From: Nitrospiria bacterium
Lineage (GTDB): Bacteria > Nitrospirota > Nitrospiria > JACQBZ01
DNA: 64,000 bases
Assembly (NCBI GenBank): GCA_035498035.1
Contig: DATKAN010000010.1
Span: 62,001-126,000 of the forward strand
Direction: 5' to 3'
In this document: positions 41,137-50,466 of the stretch, piece after piece
Layout: every line of letters starts with the position of its first letter
Numbering within the stretch: position 1 is the first letter of the stretch
The notes under the pieces: model-generated
The model's input: only the letters and a program-made list of their open reading frames with translations
Told to the model about the DNA's origin: nothing
The model's database searches: none
Position numbers and translations under genes: made by a program

Positions 41137-42749
41137 GCCCGGGGCCGAAAGTCGATCGGACCATTCATGTGACCGATTTCCTCGTCATCGGGAGCGGCAT
41201 TGCCGGAGTTCGGGCCGCCATCGAGTTAGGACGCCACGGTCGGGTGCTCATCGTCAACAAAGGAAATCCCGCCGAGAGCGCTTCGGAATTTGCCCAGGGC
41301 GGGATTGCGGTTGCGCTGGACCCGCAGGACAGCGTCAAGGCCCACAGGGCCGACACGCTCCGGGCGGGCAAGGGCCTCTGCCGCCTGGAAGCCGTCGAAA
41401 TCCTGGTCAAAGAAGGGCCGGCCCGGGTCCGGGAACTGATCCGGTGGGGCGCCCGGTTTGACCGGCGGGGAAAGCGTTATGTCCTCGCCCGGGAGGCCGC
41501 CCATCGTTGCGCCCGAATTCTGCGGCGGGGGGACGCCACCGGAACCGAGATCATGAGGACCTTGCTGGCCAAGGCGAAACCGTTTCGAACCATCCGCTGG
41601 CTCCCGCGGCATTTTACGTCCGATCTGCTGACCGACCAGGGGCGGTGCGTTGGAGCCATCCTGTTATCCGAATCCGGCGATGTTCGTGTGATCGGGGCCA
41701 AGGCCGTGATGCTCGCTTCCGGCGGGGCCGGTCAGATTTATTCCCGAACCACCAATCCCCCTGTCGCGACGGGGGACGGAATGGCGATGGCTTACCGGGC
41801 CGGTTGTACCCTCGAAGATATGGAGTTCGTCCAGTTCCACCCGACCGCGCTCGCGCTCCCGAACGCCCCGGCCTTCTTGCTTACCGAAGCCCTGAGGGGG
41901 GAGGGGGCGATCCTTCGCAACGCCCGCGGCGAGGCCTTTATGAAGCGATACGATCCGGCCGGCGAACTGGCGACGCGAGACGTCGTCAGTCAGGCGATTT
42001 GGCAAGAGATGCACGCCAGCCAGGTCGATCATGTTTATCTGGATGTCACCCACTTGAAAGCCGGGTATATTCATGAGCGGTTTCCGACCGTTTCCCAGAC
42101 TTGCCTCCGGTACGGTCTGGACATCACACAGACACCTATCCCCGTCGCACCGAGCGCTCATTTTATGATCGGGGGGGCCAAGACGACCTTGTCGGGGGCG
42201 ACTTCCTTGGACGGTCTGTACGCCGCAGGCGAAGTGTCCTGCAGCGGGGTTCACGGGGCCAATCGTCTGGCGAGCAATTCCTTGTTGGAAGGGTTGGTAT
42301 TCGGCGCCCGGGCCGGCGAGGCGATGGCTGGCTCCGCGCGGAAAGGGGCGGTGAAGTCCTCCGAGATTCAGTCCGTCTTTGAGAAAAACCGACCGGGTTG
42401 CATCGGCCTTCAATCGGTCTTCCCGACCTCCCTGGAGACGGCCACGGCCCGGCTTAAGGAAACGATGTGGAATCGGGTCGGCATTGTCCGGGATCATTCA
42501 TCGCTGACGGATGCGTTGACGGTTTTGGAAAAATGGAAATCCCTGACGACCGCCCCCGTCGTTTCCCAGCAGGAAGGGGAATTCAAGAATATGGTGACGG
42601 TGGCCTCAATGATCGTGCGGGCCGCGTTGTTGAGAAAGCACAGCATCGGCGCACATCACCGTTCGGATGATCCCAAACCGGGGACACGGTCCGAACCGCG
42701 GCATATCGCGTTCCGTCTTTCGGATCGTCCTCAGGGGGACTGGGTATAG
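41133..42749 (+). CDS. nadB: L-aspartate oxidase
   Basis: A 538-aa flavoenzyme that oxidises L-aspartate to iminoaspartate, the first step of de novo NAD synthesis. FAD site DFLVIGSGIAGVRAAIEL; SASEFAQGGIAVALD (flavin-binding and substrate loop); HRCARILRRGDATGTEI; GGAGQIYSRTTNPPVATGDGMAMAYRAGC; EFVQFHPTAL with the catalytic His; FMIGGAKTTLSGATSLDGLYAAGEVSCSGVHGANRLASNSLLEGLVFG. The length and order are those of NadB rather than succinate dehydrogenase. nadA and nadC are not in the window. The 3' end overlaps the convergent transglycosylase gene by 19 bases. Confidence 0.94.
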   Translation: MSPGPKVDRTIHVTDFLVIGSGIAGVRAAIELGRHGRVLIVNKGNPAESASEFAQGGIAVALDPQDSVKAHRADTLRAGKGLCRLEAVEILVKEGPARVRELIRWGARFDRRGKRYVLAREAAHRCARILRRGDATGTEIMRTLLAKAKPFRTIRWLPRHFTSDLLTDQGRCVGAILLSESGDVRVIGAKAVMLASGGAGQIYSRTTNPPVATGDGMAMAYRAGCTLEDMEFVQFHPTALALPNAPAFLLTEALRGEGAILRNARGEAFMKRYDPAGELATRDVVSQAIWQEMHASQVDHVYLDVTHLKAGYIHERFPTVSQTCLRYGLDITQTPIPVAPSAHFMIGGAKTTLSGATSLDGLYAAGEVSCSGVHGANRLASNSLLEGLVFGARAGEAMAGSARKGAVKSSEIQSVFEKNRPGCIGLQSVFPTSLETATARLKETMWNRVGIVRDHSSLTDALTVLEKWKSLTTAPVVSQQEGEFKNMVTVASMIVRAALLRKHSIGAHHRSDDPKPGTRSEPRHIAFRLSDRPQGDWV

Positions 42750-43504
42750 GCCACTCGAAAACGCCGGGTGTCCTGATACTGCTCCGGGACATTGGTATAG
42801 ATCACCTGGCCATTGGGAGAGAAAATTTTGTAAATGGATTTCCGGGAGGACTCTTTTCCACGGTAGGTTTTATAAGCGGCCAGCACCTTCTGTATATAAC
42901 GATGCGTTTTCTCGATGGGCGGAACCTGGCGGTAGCGGTTGACGGTCTTTTCTCCGGCATGGTAGGCCGCCAGCGCCAACGTAAGATCTCCGTTGAACCG
43001 GCCCAGAAGATAGCTCAGGAGTTTCACGCCGCCGGAAATATTTTCGGACGGATTGAATGGATTCTGGACATCCAGGGTTGAGGCCGTCGCTGGCATCAGC
43101 TGCATCAGGCCCATCGCACCGGCATTTGAAACCGCACGCGGGTCAAAATCCGACTCCACTTTGATCACCGCCTTGACCAAGTCCGGATCCACGCGGTACT
43201 GGCGGGAGGCGCTTAGAATCGTCTCGTGGATGTCCTCAATTCGGACCGGGATGATCGGGGCCGGCACCCGAATCTGCCGGAAACGCGGATCAGTCGGCAC
43301 GTTCGAAAAATGAACCACTCCGGCGGAGTCGATGAATTGATATACCTCGCCCGCGGCCGAGGCGGCCCAACCGATCAGGCCCCCCAATGTCAGGATAACG
43401 GCGAACGAGATTCCCCGACCCGTTCCGATTCGTGCAAAGAATTTCATCGACCTTTTTGAACGGTTGACCGACATTGGATGCACCGCTATCTGTTGATTAT
43501 TCAT
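42731..43504 (-). CDS. Lytic transglycosylase (SLT domain) with DUF4124-like flanks
   Basis: A 257-aa exported protein. An N-terminal hydrophobic signal (GISFAVILTLGGLIGWAASA) precedes GEVYQFIDSAGVVHFSNVPTD, a DUF4124-like module. The SLT domain (about 95-205) has the catalytic Glu in VKVESDFDPRAVSNAGAMGLMQLMPATA and then NISGGVKLLSYLLGRF and LALAAYHAGEKTVNRYR. A second DUF4124-like module ends the protein (SIYKIFSPNGQVIYTNVP). It cleaves peptidoglycan glycan strands in the periplasm. The ATG lies ten bases after a TATGCT -10; an internal ATG (MKFFARIG, with AAAAGG before it) is an alternative start. Confidence 0.88.
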   Translation of the reverse strand: MNNQQIAVHPMSVNRSKRSMKFFARIGTGRGISFAVILTLGGLIGWAASAAGEVYQFIDSAGVVHFSNVPTDPRFRQIRVPAPIIPVRIEDIHETILSASRQYRVDPDLVKAVIKVESDFDPRAVSNAGAMGLMQLMPATASTLDVQNPFNPSENISGGVKLLSYLLGRFNGDLTLALAAYHAGEKTVNRYRQVPPIEKTHRYIQKVLAAYKTYRGKESSRKSIYKIFSPNGQVIYTNVPEQYQDTRRFRVAYTQSP

Positions 43505-43514
43505 AATTTTTTAA

Positions 43515-43543
43515 AGCATACCATTCATATCGAACGGTGTCAA
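43515..43543 (-). promoter_or_regulatory. Promoter TTGACA-17-TATGCT for the transglycosylase
   Basis: -35 at 43538-43543 and -10 at 43515-43520 on the minus strand, ten bases before the first ATG. Confidence 0.65.
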
Positions 43544-43582
43544 TACATTTGGAGCATCACCCCCGGGGATTAACAGACTATC

Positions 43583-43611
43583 TTGACTGCAAAACACGAT
43601 GATTTTATAAT
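43583..43611 (+). promoter_or_regulatory. Promoter TTGACT-17-TATAAT for hsp20-clpB
   Basis: -35 at 43583-43588 and a consensus -10 at 43606-43611, with start of transcription near 43618. The 60-base leader ends in AAGGAGGG. No CIRCE inverted repeat is seen in the leader. Confidence 0.7.
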
Positions 43612-43679
43612 GACAATCGATCCATTGAATGCGGGCCGTCGTGTTTTGAACGATTCCGTTATAAATTAAGGAGGGCGCA

Positions 43680-44132
43680 ATGCCACCTATCCGATGGGAC
43701 CCTTTCCGAGACCTCTTGTCCCTCCAGGAACGAATGAACAAGCTGTTCGAGGACAGCCTCGTTCGATCGAGCAGTCAACTGGGGGACTCCTCCGAAGGCA
43801 CCTGGACGCCCGTGGTCGATATTCTGGAAAAAGACGACGCGATCATTCTGAAGGCGGAGCTTCCCGGCGTGCGCCTGGACGACGTCGATTTGCAGATCAA
43901 AGACGACGTCCTGATCTTAAAGGGCGAACGCCATTTTGAGAAAGAAACGAAGAAAGAAAACTATCATCGCATCGAACGCTCCTACGGTACATTTTCAAGA
44001 TCCTTCACGCTGCCCGGCATTGTGGATCAATCCGGGATCAGCGCCAAACTCAAAGACGGCATTCTGGAGGTCAAGCTGCCCAAGGCGCGGTCGACGGAGT
44101 CGAAGCCCATCCCGATCGAGATCAAAAAATAG
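43680..44132 (+). CDS. Small heat-shock protein Hsp20
   Basis: A 150-aa alpha-crystallin-domain chaperone. N-terminal WDPFRDLLSLQERMNKLFEDS is the usual Hsp20 amphipathic arm. The alpha-crystallin domain (about 45-140) shows WTPVVDILEKDDAIILKAELPGV, DDVDLQIKDDVLILKGER, YHRIERSYGTFSRSFTLPG and the C-terminal A.LKDGILEVKLPKA. A short tail carries KPIPIEI, the I-x-I anchor. It holds unfolding proteins for refolding. It is followed by clpB with its own strong ribosome-binding region, so the two form a heat-shock disaggregation operon. Confidence 0.95.
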   Translation: MPPIRWDPFRDLLSLQERMNKLFEDSLVRSSSQLGDSSEGTWTPVVDILEKDDAIILKAELPGVRLDDVDLQIKDDVLILKGERHFEKETKKENYHRIERSYGTFSRSFTLPGIVDQSGISAKLKDGILEVKLPKARSTESKPIPIEIKK

Positions 44133-44134
44133 AC

Positions 44135-44163
44135 ACCCCGCGAGCAACGCGAACGGGAGGACG
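44135..44163 (+). repeat. Copy of dispersed GCGAGC-type repeat between hsp20 and clpB
   Basis: Reads ccccgcgagcaacgcgaacg followed by ggaggacgg, two bases after the hsp20 stop; compare 4677 and 51334. Confidence 0.5.
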
Positions 44164-44207
44164 GCCCGGGACCGACAAGAATTTAGCTTAGCGGACGGAG
44201 AAAGCCG

Positions 44208-46823
44208 ATGATCCAGTTTGACCGACTCACCATCAAGGCGCAAGAGGCCGTGATCGATGCCCAAAAATCGGCCGAACAGCATCAACATCAACAGGTGGAT
44301 GTCGAACATCTCCTCCTCGCCCTCCTGAACCAGACGGACGGGATCACCCCCCCGCTTCTCAAGAAACTGGGCGTCGACCCGGAAGTCCTGCGCAAGGAAC
44401 TCCAGCAAAACCTCAATGAGCGTCCCCGGGTCACCGGGAGCGGCCTCGGTCAATTGTACGCCACGCCGCGGCTCAATCAGGCCTTCGATCAAGCTCAGAC
44501 CGAGGCGGCCCAGCTTCGGGATGAATACATCAGCGTGGAGCACATCCTTCTGGGCTTCCTCGCCGGCGACGGTTTCACGGCACAACTCCTGCAGCGATAC
44601 GGCGTAACCAAAGAGCGGGTGCTGAGCGCGCTGGTCACCATCCGGGGATCCCAGCGGATCACGGATCAAAATCCGGAGGATAAATACCAGGCCCTGACCC
44701 GCTACAGCCGGAACCTGACCGATCTGGCCCGGCGGGGAAAGTTGGACCCCGTCATCGGACGCGATGATGAGATTCGCCGCGTCATCCAAGTCCTTTCCCG
44801 ACGAACCAAGAACAATCCGGTCTTGATCGGCGAGCCGGGCGTCGGGAAAACCGCCATCGCGGAGGGGCTGGCCCAACGCATCGTCAACGGGGACGTCCCG
44901 GAAGGCCTGAAAAACAAACAGGTCGTCGCGTTGGATTTGGGCGCCTTGATCGCGGGGGCGAAATTCCGGGGAGAGTTTGAGGATCGACTGAAGGCCGTCC
45001 TCCGGGAAGTGACGGAGGCTCAAGGCAGCATAATCCTTTTTATCGACGAACTGCACACGCTGATCGGGGCCGGGGCCGCCGAAGGGGCGATGGATGCCTC
45101 CAACATGCTGAAACCCGCGTTGGCGCGCGGCGAATTGCGTTGCGTCGGCGCCACCACGCTCGATGAGTATCGTAAACACATCGAGAAAGATGCGGCGCTG
45201 GAGCGCCGATTCCAGCCCGTCCTGGTGACCGAGCCCTCCGTCGAAGACACCATTTCCATTCTTCGAGGCCTCAAAGAGCGGTACGAGGTGCATCACGGCG
45301 TCCGAATCAAGGATTCCGCCTTGGTGGCCGCGGCCATGCTTTCGCATCGGTATATCTCGGACCGGTTTCTTCCCGACAAAGCCATCGACTTGATCGACGA
45401 AGCGGCCTCCCGGCTTCGGATGGAAATCGACAGCATGCCCACCGAGCTGGATGAGATCGAGCGCCGCATTCGACAGCTCGAAATTGAAAAGGAGGCGATA
45501 AAAAAGGAAAAGGACCCCGGCTCCAAAGATCGGCTGGCCAAAATCGATCGCGAAATATCTCACCTGAAGGAGGACAGGGACCGGCTTCGTCTTCAGTGGG
45601 ACGCCGAAAAAGAATCCATACGCAAGATCCGCAATGCGAAAGAAGAAATCGAGCGGGCCCGAATCGAGGCGGAAAAGGCCGAGCGGGACGGGAACCTCGG
45701 CCGCGCGGCCGAGCTCCGTTACGGCCGGCTGATCGACCTCTCCAAGCAGCTTGAGGCCGAGAATCGTCGGCTCCAGGAACTCCAGTCCCGCCAGAAGATG
45801 TTGAAGGAAGAGGTGGATGAAGAGGATGTGGCCGAGATCGTCTCCAAATGGACGGGCATCCCGCTCAACCGAATGCTGGAAGGCGAAATTCAGAAACTGG
45901 TCAAGATGGAGCAGCGACTCAAAGAACGTGTGGTCGGCCAGGACGAGGCGATCACGGTCGTCTCCAACGCGGTGCGACGGAGTCGGGCCGGCATCCAGGA
46001 ACCCAATCGTCCGATGGGCTCGTTTATATTCCTGGGACCCACCGGCGTCGGCAAGACCGAATTGGCCCGGGCCCTCGCCCAATTTCTTTTTGATGATGAA
46101 CAGGCCCTGGTCCGCATCGACATGTCCGAATATATGGAAAAACACGCCGTGTCGAGATTGATCGGGGCTCCGCCGGGTTATGTGGGATATGAAGAGGGCG
46201 GACAACTCACCGAGGCCGTCCGTCGCAAACCCTATTCCATCATCCTCTTTGATGAAATTGAGAAGGCCCACCCCGACGTTTTCAACATCCTCCTTCAACT
46301 CCTCGATGACGGTCGCCTGACGGACGGACAGGGCCGCACCGTGGATTTTAAAAACACCGTGGTCATCATGACATCTAATATCGGTAGCCAGCAAATTCAG
46401 GAACTGGGAACCAAAAATGAGGACGAAATGCGCAAAAACGTCCTGACGGCGCTTCGTTCGCAATTTCGTCCGGAGTTCCTGAATCGAATCGATGATATTG
46501 TAATTTTCCATCCCCTGGGACTGCCGGAGTTGACATCCATCATCGAAATCCAGATGAAGAATCTGCAGCACCGATTGGCCGAGAAGAAACTCACGCTCGC
46601 GCTGACGGATCGTGCGAAAAAATACCTGGCCCAGGAGGGATACGACCCGGTCTACGGAGCCCGCCCCCTGAAACGCATAATCCAACGAGATATCTTGAAT
46701 CCCCTGGCATTGCAATTGCTCCAGGGAGATTTCAAAGAGGGGGACACCATCGAAGCGGATGTTTCACCCAACCGGAGTTTGATCCTCAAACGCGCCCGGA
46801 CGGACGGCAAGATCGCCTCGTAA
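44208..46823 (+). CDS. clpB: ATP-dependent disaggregase ClpB
   Basis: An 871-aa Hsp100 of normal ClpB length. The N-domain (1-145) has two Clp repeats ([33 protein letters not shown]). NBD1 has Walker A GEPGVGKT (about 208) and Walker [15 protein letters not shown]. The middle coiled-coil domain (about 410-530) is Glu/Lys/Arg-rich with [20 protein letters not shown], which separates ClpB from ClpA and ClpC. NBD2 has [11 protein letters not shown] (about 611), [15 protein letters not shown] and [11 protein letters not shown]. With DnaK it threads aggregated proteins for refolding. It is cotranscribed with hsp20. Confidence 0.96.
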   Translation: MIQFDRLTIKAQEAVIDAQKSAEQHQHQQVDVEHLLLALLNQTDGITPPLLKKLGVDPEVLRKELQQNLNERPRVTGSGLGQLYATPRLNQAFDQAQTEAAQLRDEYISVEHILLGFLAGDGFTAQLLQRYGVTKERVLSALVTIRGSQRITDQNPEDKYQALTRYSRNLTDLARRGKLDPVIGRDDEIRRVIQVLSRRTKNNPVLIGEPGVGKTAIAEGLAQRIVNGDVPEGLKNKQVVALDLGALIAGAKFRGEFEDRLKAVLREVTEAQGSIILFIDELHTLIGAGAAEGAMDASNMLKPALARGELRCVGATTLDEYRKHIEKDAALERRFQPVLVTEPSVEDTISILRGLKERYEVHHGVRIKDSALVAAAMLSHRYISDRFLPDKAIDLIDEAASRLRMEIDSMPTELDEIERRIRQLEIEKEAIKKEKDPGSKDRLAKIDREISHLKEDRDRLRLQWDAEKESIRKIRNAKEEIERARIEAEKAERDGNLGRAAELRYGRLIDLSKQLEAENRRLQELQSRQKMLKEEVDEEDVAEIVSKWTGIPLNRMLEGEIQKLVKMEQRLKERVVGQDEAITVVSNAVRRSRAGIQEPNRPMGSFIFLGPTGVGKTELARALAQFLFDDEQALVRIDMSEYMEKHAVSRLIGAPPGYVGYEEGGQLTEAVRRKPYSIILFDEIEKAHPDVFNILLQLLDDGRLTDGQGRTVDFKNTVVIMTSNIGSQQIQELGTKNEDEMRKNVLTALRSQFRPEFLNRIDDIVIFHPLGLPELTSIIEIQMKNLQHRLAEKKLTLALTDRAKKYLAQEGYDPVYGARPLKRIIQRDILNPLALQLLQGDFKEGDTIEADVSPNRSLILKRARTDGKIAS

Positions 46824-46830
46824 TTATGTA

Positions 46831-46859
46831 TTGACAGATTTTACCGGATTGTGATAAAC
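46831..46859 (+). promoter_or_regulatory. Promoter TTGACA-17-ATAAAC (TG-extended) before the Fis-like gene
   Basis: -35 at 46831-46836 just after the clpB stop; the -10 is weaker but preceded by TTGTG. The leader to the GTG start would be about 80 bases. Confidence 0.5.
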
Positions 46860-46946
46860 AGGGCCTGCATCGTTGTTCGGAGCGCTTCGTCTTCGCGTTC
46901 CCTGAAACCCATTCACCCAAGACTTTTCCCTTGTCCAGGTGTCATC

Positions 46947-47567
46947 GTGTCCGCAAAAAACATCCTCCTGGTCAACGATGATCCTTCCCTCCTTGAATGC
47001 TTTCAGAAAGCCACCCCTTCAGCGGTACTTTCGATACGGGATACCTCCCGCCTCCGTCAAAAATTGGAACACCAGGTCTTCCCCCTCATCATCCTGGAAA
47101 CAAAAAAAGATTGGATGAGGGATCTCAGGCGCCTGATCCGCAACGGCAAACACCCCGAGGACCGATACGTGATCATCGGCTCCTCCGGAATGCTTAAACT
47201 GACCGCGGATCGCATCAACGACATCACGACGCAGCTGATCGGAAAACCATCCCCCGGCTCGACGTCCCAGACCAAGCCGGTCCAGCCGAAGACGACCCCG
47301 AATCTGGCCCTGGAAGAATTCATGGAACACCGGCTCAAAGATTTCGTCAGGCAAATGAAAGCCTCCGGAGGCCGTAATCTTCACCCCATGTTGCTGCGGG
47401 AAATCGAACGGCCGCTGATCACCGTCACGCTGAGAGAGACGAACGGCAATCAGATTCAAGCGGCTCATCTGCTCGGAATGAACCGGAACACGCTTCGAAA
47501 AAAGATTAAGGATCTCAAGATTCGGGTTTCCAAAAACCGCCAGAATACCTCTCAAAAATCCGCTTGA
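46947..47567 (+). CDS. Fis-type DNA-binding regulator with degenerate receiver domain
   Basis: A 206-aa protein starting at GTG. Residues 1-105 follow the CheY fold (KNILLVNDDPSLLECFQKA; PLIILETKKDW; VIIGSSGML), but the phospho-acceptor position in FPLIILETKKD reads Glu-Thr instead of Asp, so it is probably a pseudo-receiver. A Pro/Thr/Lys-rich linker (PSPGSTSQTKPVQPKTTPN) precedes the C-terminal Fis/NtrC-type helix-turn-helix: LHPMLLREIERPLITVTLRETNGNQIQAAHLLGMNRNTLRKKIKDL. No AAA+ domain is present. It lies between clpB and the HU gene with its own promoter. Targets are unknown. Confidence 0.85.
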   Translation: MSAKNILLVNDDPSLLECFQKATPSAVLSIRDTSRLRQKLEHQVFPLIILETKKDWMRDLRRLIRNGKHPEDRYVIIGSSGMLKLTADRINDITTQLIGKPSPGSTSQTKPVQPKTTPNLALEEFMEHRLKDFVRQMKASGGRNLHPMLLREIERPLITVTLRETNGNQIQAAHLLGMNRNTLRKKIKDLKIRVSKNRQNTSQKSA

Positions 47568-47592
47568 CAATGGCCGAACGAGTTGATATTTT
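47564..47592 (+). promoter_or_regulatory. Promoter TTGACA-17-TATTTT for the HU gene
   Basis: -35 at 47564-47569 overlaps the stop codon of the Fis-like gene; -10 at 47587-47592. The predicted HU leader is about 150 bases. Confidence 0.65.
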
Positions 47593-47751
47593 ACACACGC
47601 TCTTTATACGGATTACCCGATCTTGCGGTTTTAGGCCACCCGCCACTCATCGTGTGATCGCTTGTACTGAGAGACAACGTTAATTTTTCGGCGGATTATC
47701 CAAACGCCGGCGATCCATTCCCAAGCCCGGAATGTGGGGAGGACTTTTTCC

Positions 47752-48024
47752 ATGACCAAGCAGCAACTGATTGAAAAAATTTCAGGGACGGCCGGTATCA
47801 GCAAGGTGGCTGCCGTGGATGCCCTGAACGCCGCCATCGAAGGAATTACGACCGCCCTCCGGAGAGGTCAGAAGGTCAGTCTGGTCGGTTTTGGAACTTT
47901 TTCAGTCACAAAAAGGAAGCCTCGCGTCGGACGAAACCCCAAGACCGGCGACGTCATTAAGATCCCAGCCTGTCGTGTCCCGAAATTCTCTGCCGGCAAA
48001 GAACTCAAGGCCGCCGTAAAATAG
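47752..48024 (+). CDS. HU-family nucleoid-associated DNA-binding protein
   Basis: A 90-aa protein with all HU/IHF landmarks: MTKQQLIEKISGTAGISKVAAVDALNAAI, VSLVGFGTFSVTKRKPR, and the DNA-bending arm VGRNPKTGDVIKIPACRVPKFSAGKELKAAV. The arm tip reads RNPKTG, the common HU type. GGGGAGGA lies eight bases before the ATG. The initial basic leader is short, so it is HU-like rather than a histone-like fusion. It has its own promoter with an unusually long leader (about 150 bases) in which I see no clear structure. Confidence 0.93.
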   Translation: MTKQQLIEKISGTAGISKVAAVDALNAAIEGITTALRRGQKVSLVGFGTFSVTKRKPRVGRNPKTGDVIKIPACRVPKFSAGKELKAAVK

Positions 48025-48137
48025 GTTGCACACCGCACTTGACCGGTCGAAGTTTACACGGGCCTGTTTCGCCCCCGTTACCCGATCGGCCAGGCATTCT
48101 CTTCTTGTTGTGTCGGGCCGTGGCCAAGCCTATTCAC

Positions 48138-48166
48138 TTGACAAATCAAGCGGTTTATATTAGGAT
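48138..48166 (+). promoter_or_regulatory. Promoter TTGACA-17-TAGGAT for tRNA-Val
   Basis: -35 at 48138-48143 and -10 at 48161-48166; the tRNA begins 12 bases later. Confidence 0.65.
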
Positions 48167-48178
48167 TCAACCCACGAT

Positions 48179-48253
48179 AGGCGCGTAGCTCAGGGGTAGA
48201 GCGCTACCTTGACACGGTAGAGGTCGGCGGTTCAAGACCGCCCGTGCCTACCA
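48179..48253 (+). tRNA. tRNA-Val (anticodon GAC)
   Basis: A 75-base cloverleaf: acceptor AGGCGCG pairs with CGTGCCT (one G-T pair); D-arm GCTC-AGGGGTAGA-GCGC; anticodon stem CTACC/GGTAG with loop TTGACAC, anticodon GAC; T-arm with GGTTCAAGACC; discriminator A and an encoded CCA. It lies between the HU gene and thrS. Confidence 0.95.
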
Positions 48254-48444
48254 TATTTCTAATACATCGGGTTCTATAGCGACGGATGAAAAGGCATCGT
48301 GACGAACGGGTTGTGTGACGTTGTTCTGCGATGAGTCATGATCCTGCGTAGACTCTGACACGTACACCACCGGGTTCGGAGGGGTGCCTTTGCCGTTTCT
48401 AATGGCCATAAGGCCCCGTGTCCCGATGCCTCTTTGAAGATGAA

Positions 48445-50409
48445 ATGAAAATGACGCGTTCACCATTACAAGAAGTCAGGGTGCGATTTCCCGACCGGAC
48501 GGAGCGCCGTTTCAGCCATGACACGCTTTTGTCGGATGTGCTGGCTCAAGCCAAAGCGTCCTGGAAGGAAGCGCCCGTGGCCCTCAAGGTCAACGGAACC
48601 GTGATGGGTCTCGGCCAGCGTCTGTCCGACGCCTCTCCGGGAACGGATCCTTTTATCATCGAGCCGGTGTTTTTCTCCTCTCCCGAAGGGCAGGAAATCT
48701 ACCGCCACAGCAGCGCCCATATCATGGCTCAGGCCGTAAAAGAACTCTTCCCGAATGCCAAACTGGCCATCGGCCCCCCGATTGAAGACGGGTTTTATTA
48801 TGATTTCGACCTCGGACGGCCCTTTACACCCGAGGACCTTGACAAGATCGAGCGTCGGATGAAGGAGATCGCGGCCTCCCACTACGCTTTCGAGCGGAAG
48901 GTGCTTTCGAAACAGGATGCGATCCGTTTCTTTGAGGAGAAGGGCGAATCGTATAAGGTGGAACTGATCCGGGAGCTGCCGGAAACCGAACCCATCACGA
49001 TTTACGAACAAGGCCCGTTCGCCGATTTGTGCCGTGGGCCCCATGTCCTCTCCACCCAACACGTCTCGGCCTTCAAACTGCTCACCACCGCCGGGGCGTA
49101 TTGGCGGGGGGATGAACGAAACCCGATGCTGCAAAGAATTTACGGAACCTCCTTTCCGAGTCAGGAGGCCCTGGATCAACATCTGAAACGGCTTGAGGAG
49201 ATCAAGCGGCGCGATCACCGCCGGCTGGGAAGGGATCTGGATCTTTACAATGTCATGGATGAAATCGGCCCGGGGCTTGTGATCTGGCACCCCAAAGGGG
49301 CGCTGATCCGCAAACTGATCGAGGATTTCTGGAGGGAACAGCACCAGCGTCATGGTTATGACTTTGTTTACTCTCCGCACATCGCGCGCCTGGATCTTTG
49401 GAGGCAAAGCGGTCATCTGGACTTCTACCGAGAGAATATGTACGCCCCGATGTCCATTGAAGGGATCGAGTATGAACTCAAACCGATGAACTGCCCTTTT
49501 CACATCATGATCTATAAATCCCACCTCCGGAGTTACCGGGACCTTCCGATCCGCTTCGCGGAACTGGGCACCGTTTATCGCTACGAACGCTCCGGCGTCC
49601 TTCACGGCTTGATGAGAGTCCGGGGCTTTACACAGGACGACGCCCATCTTTTCTGCCGACCGGACCAGATCGAGGAGGAGATCCTCAAGGTTTTGGACCT
49701 TACGGTCTTTACCTTGAAGACGTTCGGATTCACCGAATACGATATCTATGTCTCCACCCGACCCGAAAAAGCGGTGGGCTCCCCAGAAAACTGGGAGCGG
49801 GCCACCTCGGCCCTGGAGTCGGCGCTCAAGACCAAGGGCATGGCTTACCGAATCGATCCCGGCGAGGGTGTTTTTTACGGTCCCAAGATCGACCTGAAAA
49901 TCAAGGACGTGCTCGGACGGGCCTGGCAATGCACCACCGTTCAGGTCGACTTCAATCTGCCGCAGCGGTTCAAGCTGTCCTATATCGGGGAAGACGGCAA
50001 GGAGCATCAGCCCATCATGATCCATCGCGCGCTCATGGGTTCGATCGAGCGGTTCTTCGGTGTGCTGATCGAGCACTATGCCGGCGCCTTTCCGCTCTGG
50101 CTCGCCCCGGTTCAGGTCAAAATCATGCCGATTACGGACCCGCAGCACGCTTACGCCGTCGACGTCGCCCGCCTGTTGACCGAAGCCGGTTTTCGGGTGG
50201 AAACGGATCCGCGAAACGAAAAGATCGGATTAAAAATCCGCGAAGCGGAAATGGCCAAGGTCCCCTACATGGTCATCCTCGGCGCGCGTGAAGCCCAGAG
50301 CCGGAAACTGTCTGTGCGCAAACGCAGCGGAGACAATCTCGGCGAGATGGACATCACCGCTTTTGTTGATCGGCTGAACGGTGAAGTCGGTCAACGAGTA
50401 TCATCCTAA
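48445..50409 (+). CDS. thrS: Threonyl-tRNA synthetase
   Basis: A 654-aa class II synthetase with full domain order: TGS domain (1-62), second N-terminal editing domain with HSSAHIMAQAVKELFP and the C-x3-H motif in DLCRGPHV (about 75-225), catalytic core with MNCPFHIMIYKSH and FTQDDAHLFCRPDQ, motif 3 region GSIERFFGVLIEHYAGAFPLW, and the anticodon-binding domain (KIMPITDPQHAYAVDVARLL). Several Met codons cluster at the start; I used MKMTRSPLQEV, nine codons after a possible GTG start. The 190-base region between tRNA-Val and thrS holds a GGGGTGCCTT/AAGGCCCC hairpin but no recognised T-box. First gene of the thrS-infC-rpmI-rplT cluster. Confidence 0.95.
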   Translation: MKMTRSPLQEVRVRFPDRTERRFSHDTLLSDVLAQAKASWKEAPVALKVNGTVMGLGQRLSDASPGTDPFIIEPVFFSSPEGQEIYRHSSAHIMAQAVKELFPNAKLAIGPPIEDGFYYDFDLGRPFTPEDLDKIERRMKEIAASHYAFERKVLSKQDAIRFFEEKGESYKVELIRELPETEPITIYEQGPFADLCRGPHVLSTQHVSAFKLLTTAGAYWRGDERNPMLQRIYGTSFPSQEALDQHLKRLEEIKRRDHRRLGRDLDLYNVMDEIGPGLVIWHPKGALIRKLIEDFWREQHQRHGYDFVYSPHIARLDLWRQSGHLDFYRENMYAPMSIEGIEYELKPMNCPFHIMIYKSHLRSYRDLPIRFAELGTVYRYERSGVLHGLMRVRGFTQDDAHLFCRPDQIEEEILKVLDLTVFTLKTFGFTEYDIYVSTRPEKAVGSPENWERATSALESALKTKGMAYRIDPGEGVFYGPKIDLKIKDVLGRAWQCTTVQVDFNLPQRFKLSYIGEDGKEHQPIMIHRALMGSIERFFGVLIEHYAGAFPLWLAPVQVKIMPITDPQHAYAVDVARLLTEAGFRVETDPRNEKIGLKIREAEMAKVPYMVILGAREAQSRKLSVRKRSGDNLGEMDITAFVDRLNGEVGQRVSS

Positions 50410-50466
50410 CTTAAACCCGATTTCGGAATCGAAGTCGGACCACCGTAAAGAAAGGAGGCGTCCACT

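Noticed and set aside
43612-43679. CIRCE element or ROSE thermometer in the hsp20 leader
   Set aside because: No TTAGCACTC-type inverted repeat and no clear anti-Shine-Dalgarno pairing arm could be found by eye.
43995-46715. 906-codon open frame on the minus strand
   Set aside because: It lies antisense to clpB, whose motifs are complete on the plus strand; the minus frame is an artefact of GC-rich codon usage.
48254-48444. T-box or threonine-operator riboswitch before thrS
   Set aside because: Only one simple hairpin is seen; no T-box sequence (TGGNACCGCG-like) or anticodon mimic could be recognised.
48466-50148. 560-codon minus-strand frame
   Set aside because: Antisense shadow of thrS; contains no recognisable domain and overlaps catalytic motifs of thrS.
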